Part shown: piece after piece, positions 1-7,678 of the stretch
Position numbering within the stretch: the first letter of the stretch is position 1
How the letters are laid out: each line of letters begins with the position of its first letter
Source: Candidatus Zixiibacteriota bacterium
Lineage (GTDB): Bacteria > Zixibacteria > MSB-5A5 > GN15 > FEB-12
Direction of reading: 5' to 3'
Assembly (NCBI GenBank): GCA_018816665.1
Contig: JAHIVM010000268.1
Span: forward strand, 1 to 18,245
DNA length: 18,245 nt
The notes under the pieces: model-generated
The model's database searches: none
What the model was told of the DNA's origin: nothing
The model's input: the letters and a program-made list of their open reading frames with translations, nothing else
Program-made: the position numbers and the translations under genes

Positions 1-817
1 AACGCGGGTCCGTGACGACATGATCTTTGTAGTCCAGATCCAGGTGCTCAAACGACAGTCTCACAAACTCCTGTACGGAGTGCGTTTCGCCGGTCGAGAC
101 GACAAAATCACCCGGTTCGTCCTGCTGCAGCATCATCCACATGGCCCGTACGTAGTCGCCGGCGAAGCCCCAGTCCCGTTTGGCATCGAGATTCCCCAGC
201 GCCAGTTTGTCCGCCAGACCCAGCTTGATCGAGGCCGCACCGTGTGTGATTTTGCGGGTTACAAACTCCAGGCCGCGTCGCGGCGACTCATGATTGAAGA
301 GGATGCCGGAGTTGGCGTGGATGTTGTAGCTTTCCCGGTAATTGACCGTGATCCAATGGCCGTAGACTTTTGCCACCCCGTACGGCGAGCGGGGATGAAA
401 CGGCGTATTTTCAGTCTGCGGCGTTTCACGAACCTTGCCGAACATTTCTGATGACGACGCCTGATAGAACCGGATGGATTTGTCTACCAGCCTGATTGCC
501 TCGAGTATTTTTGTCACCCCCAGGGCGTTAAATTCGCCGGTGAGCGCCGGTTGTACCCAACTGGTGGGCACGAAGGATTGCGCAGCCAGGTTGTAGACTT
601 CCTGCGGCCGGTGTTCCTCGATGATATTGATAATCGACAACTGATCAAGCAGGTCGGCCTGGACCAGGTTGATCCTGTCTTTGATATGATCGATACGCTC
701 AAAAGACTCCGTAGAGGCTCGTCGGACCATCCCCAGAACCTCGTATCCTTTGTCGAGCAGCAGTTCTGCTAGATACGATCCATCCTGACCGGTGATCCCT
801 GTCACTAGTGCGCGCAT
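1..817 (-). CDS. gmd: GDP-mannose 4,6-dehydratase, C-terminus cut by window edge
   Basis: Cytoplasmic NADP-dependent extended short-chain dehydrogenase that converts GDP-D-mannose to GDP-4-keto-6-deoxymannose, the precursor of GDP-fucose, GDP-rhamnose and related surface sugars. The minus-strand reading frame starts at 817 and stays open to base 1, giving 272 residues. The nucleotide-binding loop TGITGQDG lies at residues 6-13 and VRRAS at 31-35. The catalytic region has SSSEMFG at 121-127 and YGVAK with Tyr146 and Lys150. NHESPRRG at 175-182 and RDWGFAGDYV at 214-223 are typical of Gmd. Family members are about 320-370 residues long, so roughly 50-100 residues lie outside the window. The start is supported by AAGGA eight bases upstream and by a promoter at 905-933. 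Neighbouring dprE-like genes fit a role in surface glycan synthesis, although they are transcribed divergently. Confidence 0.95.
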   Translation of the reverse strand, partial: MRALVTGITGQDGSYLAELLLDKGYEVLGMVRRASTESFERIDHIKDRINLVQADLLDQLSIINIIEEHRPQEVYNLAAQSFVPTSWVQPALTGEFNALGVTKILEAIRLVDKSIRFYQASSSEMFGKVRETPQTENTPFHPRSPYGVAKVYGHWITVNYRESYNIHANSGILFNHESPRRGLEFVTRKITHGAASIKLGLADKLALGNLDAKRDWGFAGDYVRAMWMMLQQDEPGDFVVSTGETHSVQEFVRLSFEHLDLDYKDHVVTDPR

Positions 818-904
818 GCTGTATTCCTTCCGGTATTCTGGCGTGTTTCAGTCCCTGGCTGAGGCTCGGCCGCGACGCCCCTGAGGGCTGGTATGCACGG
901 GCCG

Positions 905-933
905 AATATATGTGGCCTGCGCAGCCGGGTCAA
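905..933 (-). promoter_or_regulatory. Sigma-70-type promoter of gmd
   Basis: Read on the minus strand, a -35 box TTGACC (933-928) is followed after exactly 17 bases by a -10 box TATATT (910-905). Each box matches consensus at five of six positions. Transcription would start near 898 and leave a leader of about 80 nt before the gmd start at 817. That the boxes are present is seen directly; their use is inferred. Confidence 0.6.
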
Positions 934-959
934 CTCCAAAGGATCGCCGGCTAAGGTCG

Positions 960-965
960 TATAAT
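960..965 (+). promoter_or_regulatory. Possible -10 box for the TPR gene
   Basis: A perfect TATAAT lies about 60 bases upstream of the TPR gene start at 1025, in the region between the divergent gmd and TPR genes. I see no convincing -35 box at 16-18 bases, so this is a candidate only. The gmd promoter boxes (905-933) lie close by, so the two transcription units may share regulation. Confidence 0.3.
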
Positions 966-1024
966 CCTTTGAGGTTACACGCCCACCGCCGTATATTTGT
1001 TCCATCGACAAATTGGAGGATTTC

Positions 1025-2008
1025 ATGCGCCGACTTCTACTCCTTCTCGCCGTGCTGGTGCTTGCAGGCCCGGCGTCCGGCGTTGATAAGCGACAAAAAG
1101 GAGCCGTTATGAGCGACAATGAAACGGTGACCGCGGACCGATTGCTCCAGGAGGCCGACAGCGTATTTCAAAGCCGGGATTACGCCGCTGCGCGGGAGCT
1201 TTATGTCAAAGCGGCCGATCGGGCCCAGCAGGAATTCAATCGCTCAATTGAAACCGAAGCCCAATCTCAGGTTGCCCGCACCACACTGCTGCTCGGGGAA
1301 AAGGAAAAGGGCCGGGACATACTCCGCGAAGCCGCCGCCAAAGCCAGCGACTCCGACCCGCTGGGCTGGTCGCGCTACCTGGGAGTCCGGGGGCGGTTTG
1401 AATGGCAGGAGGGCGACCTGAAAACGGCCCGCGAGACCTTTGATGAAATGTATGTCTATTGCAATACCAATGCCCTGTGGGGCCGGGCCGTGGATGCCGC
1501 TCACATGATTGCCATCGTGGCCGAGTCGCCCGAGGAGCAAATCGAGTGGGGCCGTCGCGGCATCGAAGCCGCCGAGGCCGCCGAAGAGGAAAGCTGGCTC
1601 GGCCCGCTGTGGAACAATCTTGCCGGCACCTATTACGACACCAAACAATTCGACAGCGCCCTGGCCTGTTATCTCAAGGCCCGGGAGTATCACTGGCGGT
1701 TCTCCGGAGAGGTGGCCAAACTCTATGCGGACTATCATGTCGGGATGACCTACCGCCTGATCGGCGATCTGAAGCAAGCCCGCTCGTGGTTACGTCCGGT
1801 GCTCGCCTGGGCGGAACGACTCGAAAACCACTCGGCCATCGGCCAGGCGCTGGAGGATCTCGGAGAAATCGAGGTTGTGGAAGGCAACAACGCCGAGGGG
1901 CTCAAGCTGTTGTTGCGTGCCCGCGATGAGTACAAAGCAGCCGGCTTTGATACTGATTGGAAGGAAGTCTGGGACGGCATCAACGAAAAGATCGCCAAAC
2001 TGCAGTGA
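1025..2008 (+). CDS. Exported or dual-start TPR-repeat protein
   Basis: A 327-residue protein made mostly of tetratricopeptide helical pairs, a fold used for protein-protein contacts; no enzymatic domain is visible. From the start at 1025 (GGAGG at 1015-1019) it has a short signal-like segment, with leucine-rich residues 3-16 followed by PASG. Repeats of TPR type can be recognised around residues 38-70 (SRDYAAARELYVKAA), 195-230 (WNNLAGTYYDTKQFDSALAC), 235-270 (GDLKQARSWL) and 280-318. A second in-frame ATG at 1109 has its own strong AAGGAG (1098-1103) and would give a 299-residue cytoplasmic form without the signal peptide. An upstream TTG at 1013 lies inside the ribosome-binding region and is unlikely to be used. 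The aldo/keto reductase gene follows after 55 bases, so the two are probably co-transcribed. Function unknown. Confidence 0.85.
   Translation: MRRLLLLLAVLVLAGPASGVDKRQKGAVMSDNETVTADRLLQEADSVFQSRDYAAARELYVKAADRAQQEFNRSIETEAQSQVARTTLLLGEKEKGRDILREAAAKASDSDPLGWSRYLGVRGRFEWQEGDLKTARETFDEMYVYCNTNALWGRAVDAAHMIAIVAESPEEQIEWGRRGIEAAEAAEEESWLGPLWNNLAGTYYDTKQFDSALACYLKAREYHWRFSGEVAKLYADYHVGMTYRLIGDLKQARSWLRPVLAWAERLENHSAIGQALEDLGEIEVVEGNNAEGLKLLLRARDEYKAAGFDTDWKEVWDGINEKIAKLQ
1098..1111 (+). promoter_or_regulatory. Second ribosome-binding site and ATG inside the TPR gene
   Basis: AAGGAG (1098-1103) lies five bases before an in-frame ATG (1109-1111), just after the predicted signal peptide. It is at least as strong as the site serving the upstream ATG at 1025. 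Initiation here would yield a protein beginning MSDNETVT that lacks the export signal. Confidence 0.45.
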
Positions 2009-2063
2009 GGCTCACACCTGAGGGGCGAACTGTCGCGGATTAGTGCGTAGAAAGGACTCCGAT

Positions 2064-3023
2064 ATGGAATATCGTCGCGTAGGAACCAGTGGACTGAAGA
2101 TATCCGAGATTTCACTCGGGGCCTGGCTGACTTATGGCGGGTCGGTCGATGAAGAACGGGCTTCAAAAATCATACGCGCCGCCATCGATCGCGAGGTCAA
2201 CTTCCTCGATATAGCAGACATCTACTCCAAGGGGCAGGCCGAACTAATAGTCGGAAAAGTCATCAAGGACTATACCCGCTCTGACCTGGTCCTGTCGAGC
2301 AAAGTGTACTGGCCCATGTCGGACAATATCAACGACCGTGGACTCAGCCGAAAACACATTATGGAAGGGGTGGAGAAATCCCTGAAACGGCTGGGCACGG
2401 ACTACCTTGATATGTACTTCTGCCATCGCTTTGACAAAGAGACCCCGGTCGACGAAACGGTGCGGGCCATGAGTGATCTGGTGCAGCAGGGCAAGGTACT
2501 GTACTGGGGTACCTCGGTCTGGGAGGCGGAGGAAATCGAGCGCGCAGCAGGCAGCGCCGAGCGACACCGGGGCTATCTGCCATCGGTGGAACAACCGCGC
2601 TACAATATGATGGACCGCCATATCGAAGAGCGCATTATGCCCACGTGCGCCCGTCGCGGCATGGGAATTGTTGTGTGGTCACCGCTCGCCCAGGGTTTGT
2701 TGACCGGCAAGTACAACGAAAATGTCCCCAAGGGGACCAGGGGCGGCGACACCATGTGGCTGGCCGGACACATTACGCCCGAAAATATCGAGCGGGTAAG
2801 AAAACTGACCAAAATCGCAGTCGAGCTTGATCTCTCGGTGGGGCAGCTGGCCCTGGCCTGGATTCTCAGACGGCCGGAAATCAGCTCGGCGATTGTGGGG
2901 GCCACCAATGTGGCTCAACTGGAGGAAAACCTGGTGGCCGCCGGAGTGAAGCTCTCGGACGATGTGCAACTGGCAATCGAGGAGATACTGGGCGAAACGC
3001 CAACCACCCGATTCAAGTTTTAA
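2064..3023 (+). CDS. Aldo/keto reductase, Kv-beta-like family
   Basis: Soluble 319-residue NADPH-dependent oxidoreductase with a TIM-barrel fold that reduces aldehydes and ketones; the true substrate is unknown. The AKR tetrad is present: Asp49 (NFLD), Tyr54 (ADIY), Lys80 (SSK) and His121 (FCHRFD). GLSRKHIMEG at 93-102, YWGTS near 155 and WSPLAQGLLTGKY near 210-222 are signatures shared with potassium-channel beta subunits and bacterial relatives such as the YghZ group. Kv-beta itself has Asn in place of the catalytic His, so this protein looks like a fully active reductase. ATG 2064 is chosen because AAAGGA (2051-2056) lies seven bases upstream and MEYRRVGTSGLK matches the usual family N-terminus; an in-frame GTG at 2043 has no such support. 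The gene sits between the TPR gene and the dinB-like gene, probably in one operon. Confidence 0.93.
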   Translation: MEYRRVGTSGLKISEISLGAWLTYGGSVDEERASKIIRAAIDREVNFLDIADIYSKGQAELIVGKVIKDYTRSDLVLSSKVYWPMSDNINDRGLSRKHIMEGVEKSLKRLGTDYLDMYFCHRFDKETPVDETVRAMSDLVQQGKVLYWGTSVWEAEEIERAAGSAERHRGYLPSVEQPRYNMMDRHIEERIMPTCARRGMGIVVWSPLAQGLLTGKYNENVPKGTRGGDTMWLAGHITPENIERVRKLTKIAVELDLSVGQLALAWILRRPEISSAIVGATNVAQLEENLVAAGVKLSDDVQLAIEEILGETPTTRFKF

Positions 3024-3034
3024 CGGTGGCAGAG

Positions 3035-3073
3035 CAACATGTGATTGCGGCGACCGCATAGCCGCCTATGTTG
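3035..3073 (+). other. Imperfect stem-loop between AKR and dinB-like genes
   Basis: CAACAT (3035-3040) pairs with ATGTTG (3068-3073), and inside it GCGGC (3047-3051) pairs with GCCGC (3061-3065), giving a two-part stem in the 80-base gap. There is no T-run after it, so it is not a classical terminator. It could be an mRNA processing or stability element, or chance. Confidence 0.3.
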
Positions 3074-3103
3074 TCACTAACCCACTAAATTGCGAGGAGC
3101 ACC

Positions 3104-3607
3104 ATGTTCACATCCATTGCAGAGTTTGAAAAGGACTGGACCCGGGAATCGGGCAACACGCAGAAGTATCTCGATGCGTTAACGGATTCGTCGCTGTCAC
3201 AGGCGGTCAACAATGATCATCGCACGCTGGCCCGGATGGCCTGGCATATTGCCGTGACATTGCCGGAAATGATGAAACATACCGGTTTGACCGTGACCAG
3301 TCTCGATGAAAAGGCGCCGGTGCCGAAAAAAGCGGCAGAGATACAGAAGGCCTACAAAACAGTCGCCAAAGAACTGCTCGACCAGGTGAAGGAAAACTGG
3401 AAGGACGAAGATCTGGCCATCGAAGACAATCTGTACGGCGAGCAATGGAAACGCGGCGCCACCCTGGAAGTACTTCTGCGCCATGAAATCCATCACCGCG
3501 GCCAGATGTCCGTGCTTATGCGTCAGGCCGGCGTGGCCGTGCCCGGCGTGTACGGACCGTCCAAGGAAGAATGGACCGGCTACGGAGCCCCCGTTCCGGA
3601 GGTATAG
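3104..3607 (+). CDS. DinB-like four-helix protein with putative metal site
   Basis: A 167-residue soluble protein of the DinB/YfiT-like superfamily, whose members are four-helix bundles with a three-histidine metal site; some act as thiol-dependent transferases (for example bacillithiol-linked ones), most are uncharacterised. The expected histidines are His48 (MAWHIA) and the HxxxH pair His127/His131 in RHEIHHRGQM, which is the characteristic C-terminal helix of the family. The length is typical (150-170). The start is supported by GAGGAG (3094-3099) just upstream. The dprE1-like start follows 26 bases after the stop. Despite the family name, nothing here indicates a DNA damage role. Enzymatic function and thiol partner cannot be told from the sequence. 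Confidence 0.87.
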   Translation: MFTSIAEFEKDWTRESGNTQKYLDALTDSSLSQAVNNDHRTLARMAWHIAVTLPEMMKHTGLTVTSLDEKAPVPKKAAEIQKAYKTVAKELLDQVKENWKDEDLAIEDNLYGEQWKRGATLEVLLRHEIHHRGQMSVLMRQAGVAVPGVYGPSKEEWTGYGAPVPEV

Positions 3608-3633
3608 ACAGACCGAGCAGGCCTGTCACACTC

Positions 3634-4962
3634 ATGAGTGTCTGCGAGTCCTGGGGACGATACCCCGTCGTGCAACAGCAAACTCATCCCGTCAACTGGC
3701 GGGATGAGCAATTGAATATTGCCGGCTTTGACAGTAGCGTGCTGCCGTACGGACTGGGAAGAAGTTACGGCGATGTCTGTCTAAACGATGGCGGCCGGCT
3801 GCTGTGTACCCGTCGCATGAATCGCTTCATGTCATTTGATTCCGAAACCGGTTTGCTCTGCTGCGAGTCCGGCGTGTCATTAGCCGAAATTCTGGAGTTC
3901 TGTGTCCCGCGCGGGTGGTTTTTGGCGGTGACGCCGGGCACAAAGCATGTGACCGTTGGGGGGGCCATCGCCAACGATGTCCACGGCAAAAACCACCATG
4001 TGGCCGGGACATTCGGCAGCCACGTGACACGGTTTGAGTTGTTACGTTCCGATGGCGAACGCATGGTGTGTTCCCCGGAAAGCAAACCACTGTTTTTTTC
4101 GGCAACTATCGGTGGCATGGGGTTGACGGGTCTGATTACCTGGGCTGAGATTCAGCTGATCCCCATCAAGAACCCCTTTTTCAGTGTGCACACGACCAAG
4201 TTCGGTCACCTGGATGAGTTTTTTGAGTTGTCCGAGCGCTTTGAACAAAGCCACAGTTACACCGTAAGCTGGGTCGATTGTCTGGCCCGCGGAAAGCATC
4301 TCGGCCGTGGTCTGTTCATGGCCGGCAATCATGCGGGCGAGGAGGCCGCGGGCCGCAAGGTACCAAATCGTAGCGGCGGCATCCCGGTGCCGGTTGATTT
4401 CCCCGAGTTCGCGCTCAATGGTCTGACAGTCAGGGCGTTTAACACGCTGTACTACAACCGTCAGTTCCGCCGCGAGTCCGACACGACCGTGCATTACAAT
4501 CCGTTTTTTTATCCCCTTGATGCTCTCCAGGGCTGGAATCGCATTTACGGCAAACGGGGGTTTCTGCAATACCAGTGTGTGGTGCCGCACGATGACGCTG
4601 CGCCGATCCGCGGGATTCTGGAGCGAATCGCCCGTTCGGGACAGGGATCGTTCCTGGCGGTGCTGAAGGTGATGGGAAAGGTTAAGTCGCCGGGGCAGAT
4701 GTCGTTTCCAAAACCGGGTGTGACGCTGGCGCTCGATTTTCCGATTCGCGGAGAATCGACCTTTCAGTTGTTCCGTGAGCTGGACGATGTTGTGCGCGGT
4801 GCCGGCGGGCGATTGTATTCGGCGAAGGACGCCTGTATGTCGGCCGCCGACTACCAGGCGTATTATCCGCAATGGGAGAATTTCAGCCGCTTCATTGACC
4901 CCGCGTTCTCATCGAGTTTCTGGCGGCGCGTTATGGGTACGGTAGAGGGAGTTCCGTCATGA
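3634..4962 (+). CDS. dprE1: DprE1-like FAD-dependent polyprenyl-phosphoryl-ribose oxidase
   Basis: A 442-residue FAD-binding oxidoreductase of the vanillyl-alcohol oxidase superfamily, closely resembling DprE1, which oxidises decaprenyl-phosphoryl-ribose at C2' as the first half of epimerisation to the arabinose donor. The FAD-binding region has PYGLGRSYGD (38-47) and the hallmark stretch from TPGTKHVTVGG through DVHGKNHH (100-122). The substrate side has QYQCVVP (312-318), LDFPIRG (367-373 region) and AKDA with Lys398, corresponding to the catalytic Lys418 of the mycobacterial enzyme. The residue equivalent to mycobacterial Cys387 is Ala367. ATG 3634 is chosen because SWGRYP should lie close to the N-terminus as in homologues; its ribosome-binding site is weak. 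An upstream ATG at 3571 would overlap the dinB-like gene. Its stop overlaps the start of the next gene in ATGA, implying coupled translation. Confidence 0.88.
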   Translation: MSVCESWGRYPVVQQQTHPVNWRDEQLNIAGFDSSVLPYGLGRSYGDVCLNDGGRLLCTRRMNRFMSFDSETGLLCCESGVSLAEILEFCVPRGWFLAVTPGTKHVTVGGAIANDVHGKNHHVAGTFGSHVTRFELLRSDGERMVCSPESKPLFFSATIGGMGLTGLITWAEIQLIPIKNPFFSVHTTKFGHLDEFFELSERFEQSHSYTVSWVDCLARGKHLGRGLFMAGNHAGEEAAGRKVPNRSGGIPVPVDFPEFALNGLTVRAFNTLYYNRQFRRESDTTVHYNPFFYPLDALQGWNRIYGKRGFLQYQCVVPHDDAAPIRGILERIARSGQGSFLAVLKVMGKVKSPGQMSFPKPGVTLALDFPIRGESTFQLFRELDDVVRGAGGRLYSAKDACMSAADYQAYYPQWENFSRFIDPAFSSSFWRRVMGTVEGVPS

Positions 4963-5696
4963 GCAACGTATTGATCATAGGTGCTACATCGGCAATCGCC
5001 CAGGCAACGGCGCGGCTGTTGGCCGAGCGCGGGGACCGTTTTGTTCTGGCCGGACGGGGTGTAGAACGTCTGCAGGCCATTGCCGATGATCTCAAAGTGC
5101 GCGGAGCACGCGATGTTGCCGTGCAGGATCTGGATCTCAACGACTTTGAGCGACATGCGGGCCTGATAGAGAGCGCCTGGCAGGCCCTGAGCGGAATTGA
5201 TACGGTCCTGATTGCTCACGGCGTGCTGCCGGATCAAACTGAGTGCCAGAAGGACTTTGGCTCCGCCGCCAATGCCATCCAGACCAACTTCACCAGCGCA
5301 GTATCGTTGCTGACCCTGCTGGCCAATCGTTTTGAGGAACAGAAGCACGGAACGATAGCGGTAGTTTCTTCGGTGGCCGGAGATCGGGGACGCCAGAGTA
5401 ACTACGTCTACGGATCCACCAAGGCCGCCAAAAGCGCGTTTCTGTCCGGCCTGCGCGGGCGATTGCACAAAGCCGGTGTGGCGGTGATTACGATCAAGCC
5501 CGGTTTCGTGGATACCCCCATGACAGCTCAGTTTAAGAAGGGGCTGCTCTGGGCCCAGCCGGAGGCAATCGCCAGGGGCATCGTGAAGGCAATCGACAAA
5601 AAGAAAAATGTCGTGTATCTGCCGGGATTCTGGCGCTGCATCATGATGATTGTGAAGGCGGTCCCGGAGTCCATTTTCAAGAAACTTAGTGTATAA
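4959..5696 (+). CDS. dprE2: DprE2-like short-chain dehydrogenase
   Basis: A 245-residue classical short-chain dehydrogenase, probably the partner that reduces the 2'-keto polyprenyl-phosphate sugar made by the DprE1-like enzyme, completing epimerisation. The nucleotide-binding loop is GATSAIA (8-14), with Asn110 and a catalytic Ser138, Tyr151, Lys155 set in VVSS and YVYGSTKAAK. PGFVDTPMT follows at about 183-191. Length agrees with known DprE2 proteins (about 250). The C-terminus is hydrophobic and basic (FWRCIMMIVKAVPESIFKK), suggesting attachment near the membrane where a lipid-linked substrate would lie. The 4-base overlap with dprE1 strongly supports a joint function. No UbiA-type phosphoribosyl-lipid synthase gene, the usual third partner, is in the window. 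Another SDR activity cannot be excluded from sequence alone. Confidence 0.85.
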   Translation: MSNVLIIGATSAIAQATARLLAERGDRFVLAGRGVERLQAIADDLKVRGARDVAVQDLDLNDFERHAGLIESAWQALSGIDTVLIAHGVLPDQTECQKDFGSAANAIQTNFTSAVSLLTLLANRFEEQKHGTIAVVSSVAGDRGRQSNYVYGSTKAAKSAFLSGLRGRLHKAGVAVITIKPGFVDTPMTAQFKKGLLWAQPEAIARGIVKAIDKKKNVVYLPGFWRCIMMIVKAVPESIFKKLSV

Positions 5697-5753
5697 CGTC
5701 CTGAATTAACCAATATCTGATATCCATTGCCACATCATGTCGTTAATGGCTTG

Positions 5754-5772
5754 ACGTCGCCCTGCGCGACGT
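5754..5772 (+). terminator. Hairpin after dprE2, weak terminator or operator
   Basis: ACGTCGC (5754-5760) and GCGACGT (5766-5772) form a perfect 7-bp stem with a 5-base loop, followed a few bases later by only four Ts. It lies 58 bases after dprE2 and before the exported TldD-like gene, so it may end the first operon. An alternative reading is that it sits between a -35-like TTGACG (5751-5756) and a poor -10 (TAGCTT, 5774-5779), which would make it an operator. Confidence 0.3.
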
Positions 5773-5798
5773 GTAGCTTTTGATGGTGGAGGTAGCAT

Positions 5799-5924
5799 AT
5801 GTGTCCGCAGATGCTGGATAGTGGTCAACTGCGACCATACTTTTCTGCCGCCGTGCCGCGGCCGTCAAACATCCCTCTCCCGCATCCGGCCTGCGAGCAC
5901 TACCCCCTGCGACAACATGAGTAG
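5799..5924 (+). CDS. Possible 41-residue small protein or leader peptide
   Basis: In the 263-base gap between dprE2 and the TldD-like gene, an ATG preceded by GGAGG (5788-5792, six-base spacing) opens a 41-codon frame ending in TAG, 35 bases before the next gene. The product begins MCPQMLDSGQLRPY and is rich in proline and histidine, with no signal peptide or membrane segment. I do not recognise it. The ribosome-binding site is the main support; the composition looks unremarkable and the frame could be chance. Confidence 0.25.
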   Translation: MCPQMLDSGQLRPYFSAAVPRPSNIPLPHPACEHYPLRQHE

Positions 5925-5959
5925 GTAAAGATAATCGCCCAAATCAGAAGGAACTGTGT

Positions 5960-7663
5960 ATGAACGCACGCAAATTCCTGCCGGTCCTGTTCGGTGTGGT
6001 GCTGCTGCTGTCACTGGTCGCTCAGGCGGAGGAACCGGCACCGCTGCTGTCGGCCATGAAAGCCGAACTGCAACGTTCGTTTACAGCCTTGCAGCACGCC
6101 GATGAAGTCCCCCTGTATTACCTGGCTTATCATGTGACCGATCTGCGCCGCCAGGCTATCGCCGCGTCTTACGGGGCCGTGACCGGCGAGTCCGACGATC
6201 ACAACCGAACGCTGGACATTGACTGCCGGGTGGGCAGTCATCAACTTGACAACACCCACGAAATCCGGGGCGAGGTGGACTACAGCCGCTACTTCGGAAC
6301 AGGTCAGGCGCGATTGCCTCTTGAGGACGATGATCTGGCTATTCGTACGATCATCTGGAAAAACACCGATGACAACTACAAAAGCGCGCTTGAGCGTTAC
6401 ACAAAAGTGATGACCAACCAGCAGGTGCTGGTGGAACGCGAGGATACGTCATCGGACTTCTCAGCCGAAACTCCGCAACAGCATGTGGGAGACACCAAAG
6501 CCAGTACCCTCGATGCCGAGTCATGGAAAGAGCATCTCCGTCGCTGGAGCGGCATTTTCAAGGAGTTTCCGTTTGTCCTGACCTCGGCCGTACAGATTTC
6601 CGTTATCGATGACAACCGGTACTTCGTTGATTCCGACGGCGCCCTTATTCAGACCGGCCAATCGTATGCGCGATTGTCCCTGCGCTGCGCCGGCATTGCC
6701 GACGACGGCATGAATATTGATCGGTACGAGAACTTTGATGCCGCCTCCCCCGATGAACTCCCGACCGGACCGATCGTGGAAGAGAGCATTCGTCGCATTA
6801 TAGGTGAACTCGACGATCTGCTCAAAGCACCGCTGGCGGAGCCGTATGCCGGACCCGCTATCCTGGTGAACCGGGCATCCGGTGTGTTTTTTCACGAGAT
6901 CTTCGGTCATCGCATCGAGGGGCACCGTCAGAAATCAGAAAACGAGGGGCAGACCTTCGCGCGCAAAGTCAACGAGCGAATTCTGCCGGATTTCATCAGT
7001 GTGTACGATGATCCGACGCTGAGGGAGTTTGATGACAAGTTCCTGCGTGGATACTACGAATACGATGACCAGGGTGTAAAAACCGAACCGGTGACAGTGG
7101 TGGAAAACGGCGTGCTGCGGAATTTTCTTATGTCCCGATCACCCATCTCGGGCTTCGCAAAATCCAACGGTCACGGCCGCAAACAGGCCGGGCGCGATGT
7201 GGTGTCTCGCCAGGGCAACCTGATGATCAAATCGACCCAGGAACATCCGTTTGATACGTTGCTGGCCATGATGGTTGAGCAATGCCGCCTGCAGGGGAAA
7301 CCGTACGGCCTGATATTTTACGATATCTCTGGTGGTTTCACGCAGACCGGACGGTACGGTCCGCAGTCGTTCAAGGTCATACCGCTGCTGGTCTATCGTT
7401 ACTTCGCGGATGGTCGCCCCATGGAGCCGATCCGGGGCGTGGACATTGTGGGCACACCGCTGTCGAGTTTTGAGCATATCATAGCCACGGGTAATGACTA
7501 CGATATCTTCAACGGCACCTGCGGGGCCGAATCCGGTATGGTGCCGGTGTCAGCCATTTCACCCAGCATCCTGGTTGACATGGTGGAAGTTGAGAAGAAA
7601 TCTAAAGAACAAGACAAACCGCCCATCCTTGATCCGCCGTACCAACCGGCCGGTCTTCAGTAA
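5960..7663 (+). CDS. Exported TldD/PmbA-family metallopeptidase, catalytic
   Basis: A 567-residue protein with a signal peptide (hydrophobic residues 8-21, predicted cleavage after AQA at 23) followed by a TldD/PmbA-like domain. In cytoplasmic TldD, the metal is held by an HExxxH motif plus a late cysteine, and TldD with its inactive partner TldE trims peptides such as microcin B17 and CcdA. Here HEIFGH places His312, Glu313 and His317, and Cys521 in NGTCGAES supplies the third ligand. DPTL (351-354), NGVLRNFLMSR (383-393) and the glycine-rich YDISGG (454-459) fit the family. The protein would act in the periplasm or at the surface. AAGGA (5948-5952) supports the start. The next gene begins 15 bases after the stop and encodes a motif-less relative. 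The substrate is unknown; possibilities include secreted peptides or cell-envelope proteins. Confidence 0.88.
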   Translation: MNARKFLPVLFGVVLLLSLVAQAEEPAPLLSAMKAELQRSFTALQHADEVPLYYLAYHVTDLRRQAIAASYGAVTGESDDHNRTLDIDCRVGSHQLDNTHEIRGEVDYSRYFGTGQARLPLEDDDLAIRTIIWKNTDDNYKSALERYTKVMTNQQVLVEREDTSSDFSAETPQQHVGDTKASTLDAESWKEHLRRWSGIFKEFPFVLTSAVQISVIDDNRYFVDSDGALIQTGQSYARLSLRCAGIADDGMNIDRYENFDAASPDELPTGPIVEESIRRIIGELDDLLKAPLAEPYAGPAILVNRASGVFFHEIFGHRIEGHRQKSENEGQTFARKVNERILPDFISVYDDPTLREFDDKFLRGYYEYDDQGVKTEPVTVVENGVLRNFLMSRSPISGFAKSNGHGRKQAGRDVVSRQGNLMIKSTQEHPFDTLLAMMVEQCRLQGKPYGLIFYDISGGFTQTGRYGPQSFKVIPLLVYRYFADGRPMEPIRGVDIVGTPLSSFEHIIATGNDYDIFNGTCGAESGMVPVSAISPSILVDMVEVEKKSKEQDKPPILDPPYQPAGLQ

Positions 7664-7678
7664 GGGGAGATGAAGACA

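Noticed and set aside
1013..1024. TTG start for the TPR gene
   Set aside because: The codon overlaps the GGAGG ribosome-binding sequence that serves the ATG at 1025.
3571..3633. Upstream ATG for the dprE1-like gene
   Set aside because: It would overlap the dinB-like gene by 37 bases and add residues that homologues are not expected to have; SWGRYP should be near the N-terminus.
4042..4872. 276-codon minus-strand open frame
   Set aside because: It is antisense to the well-supported dprE1-like gene, with arginine- and glutamine-rich composition typical of a shadow frame.
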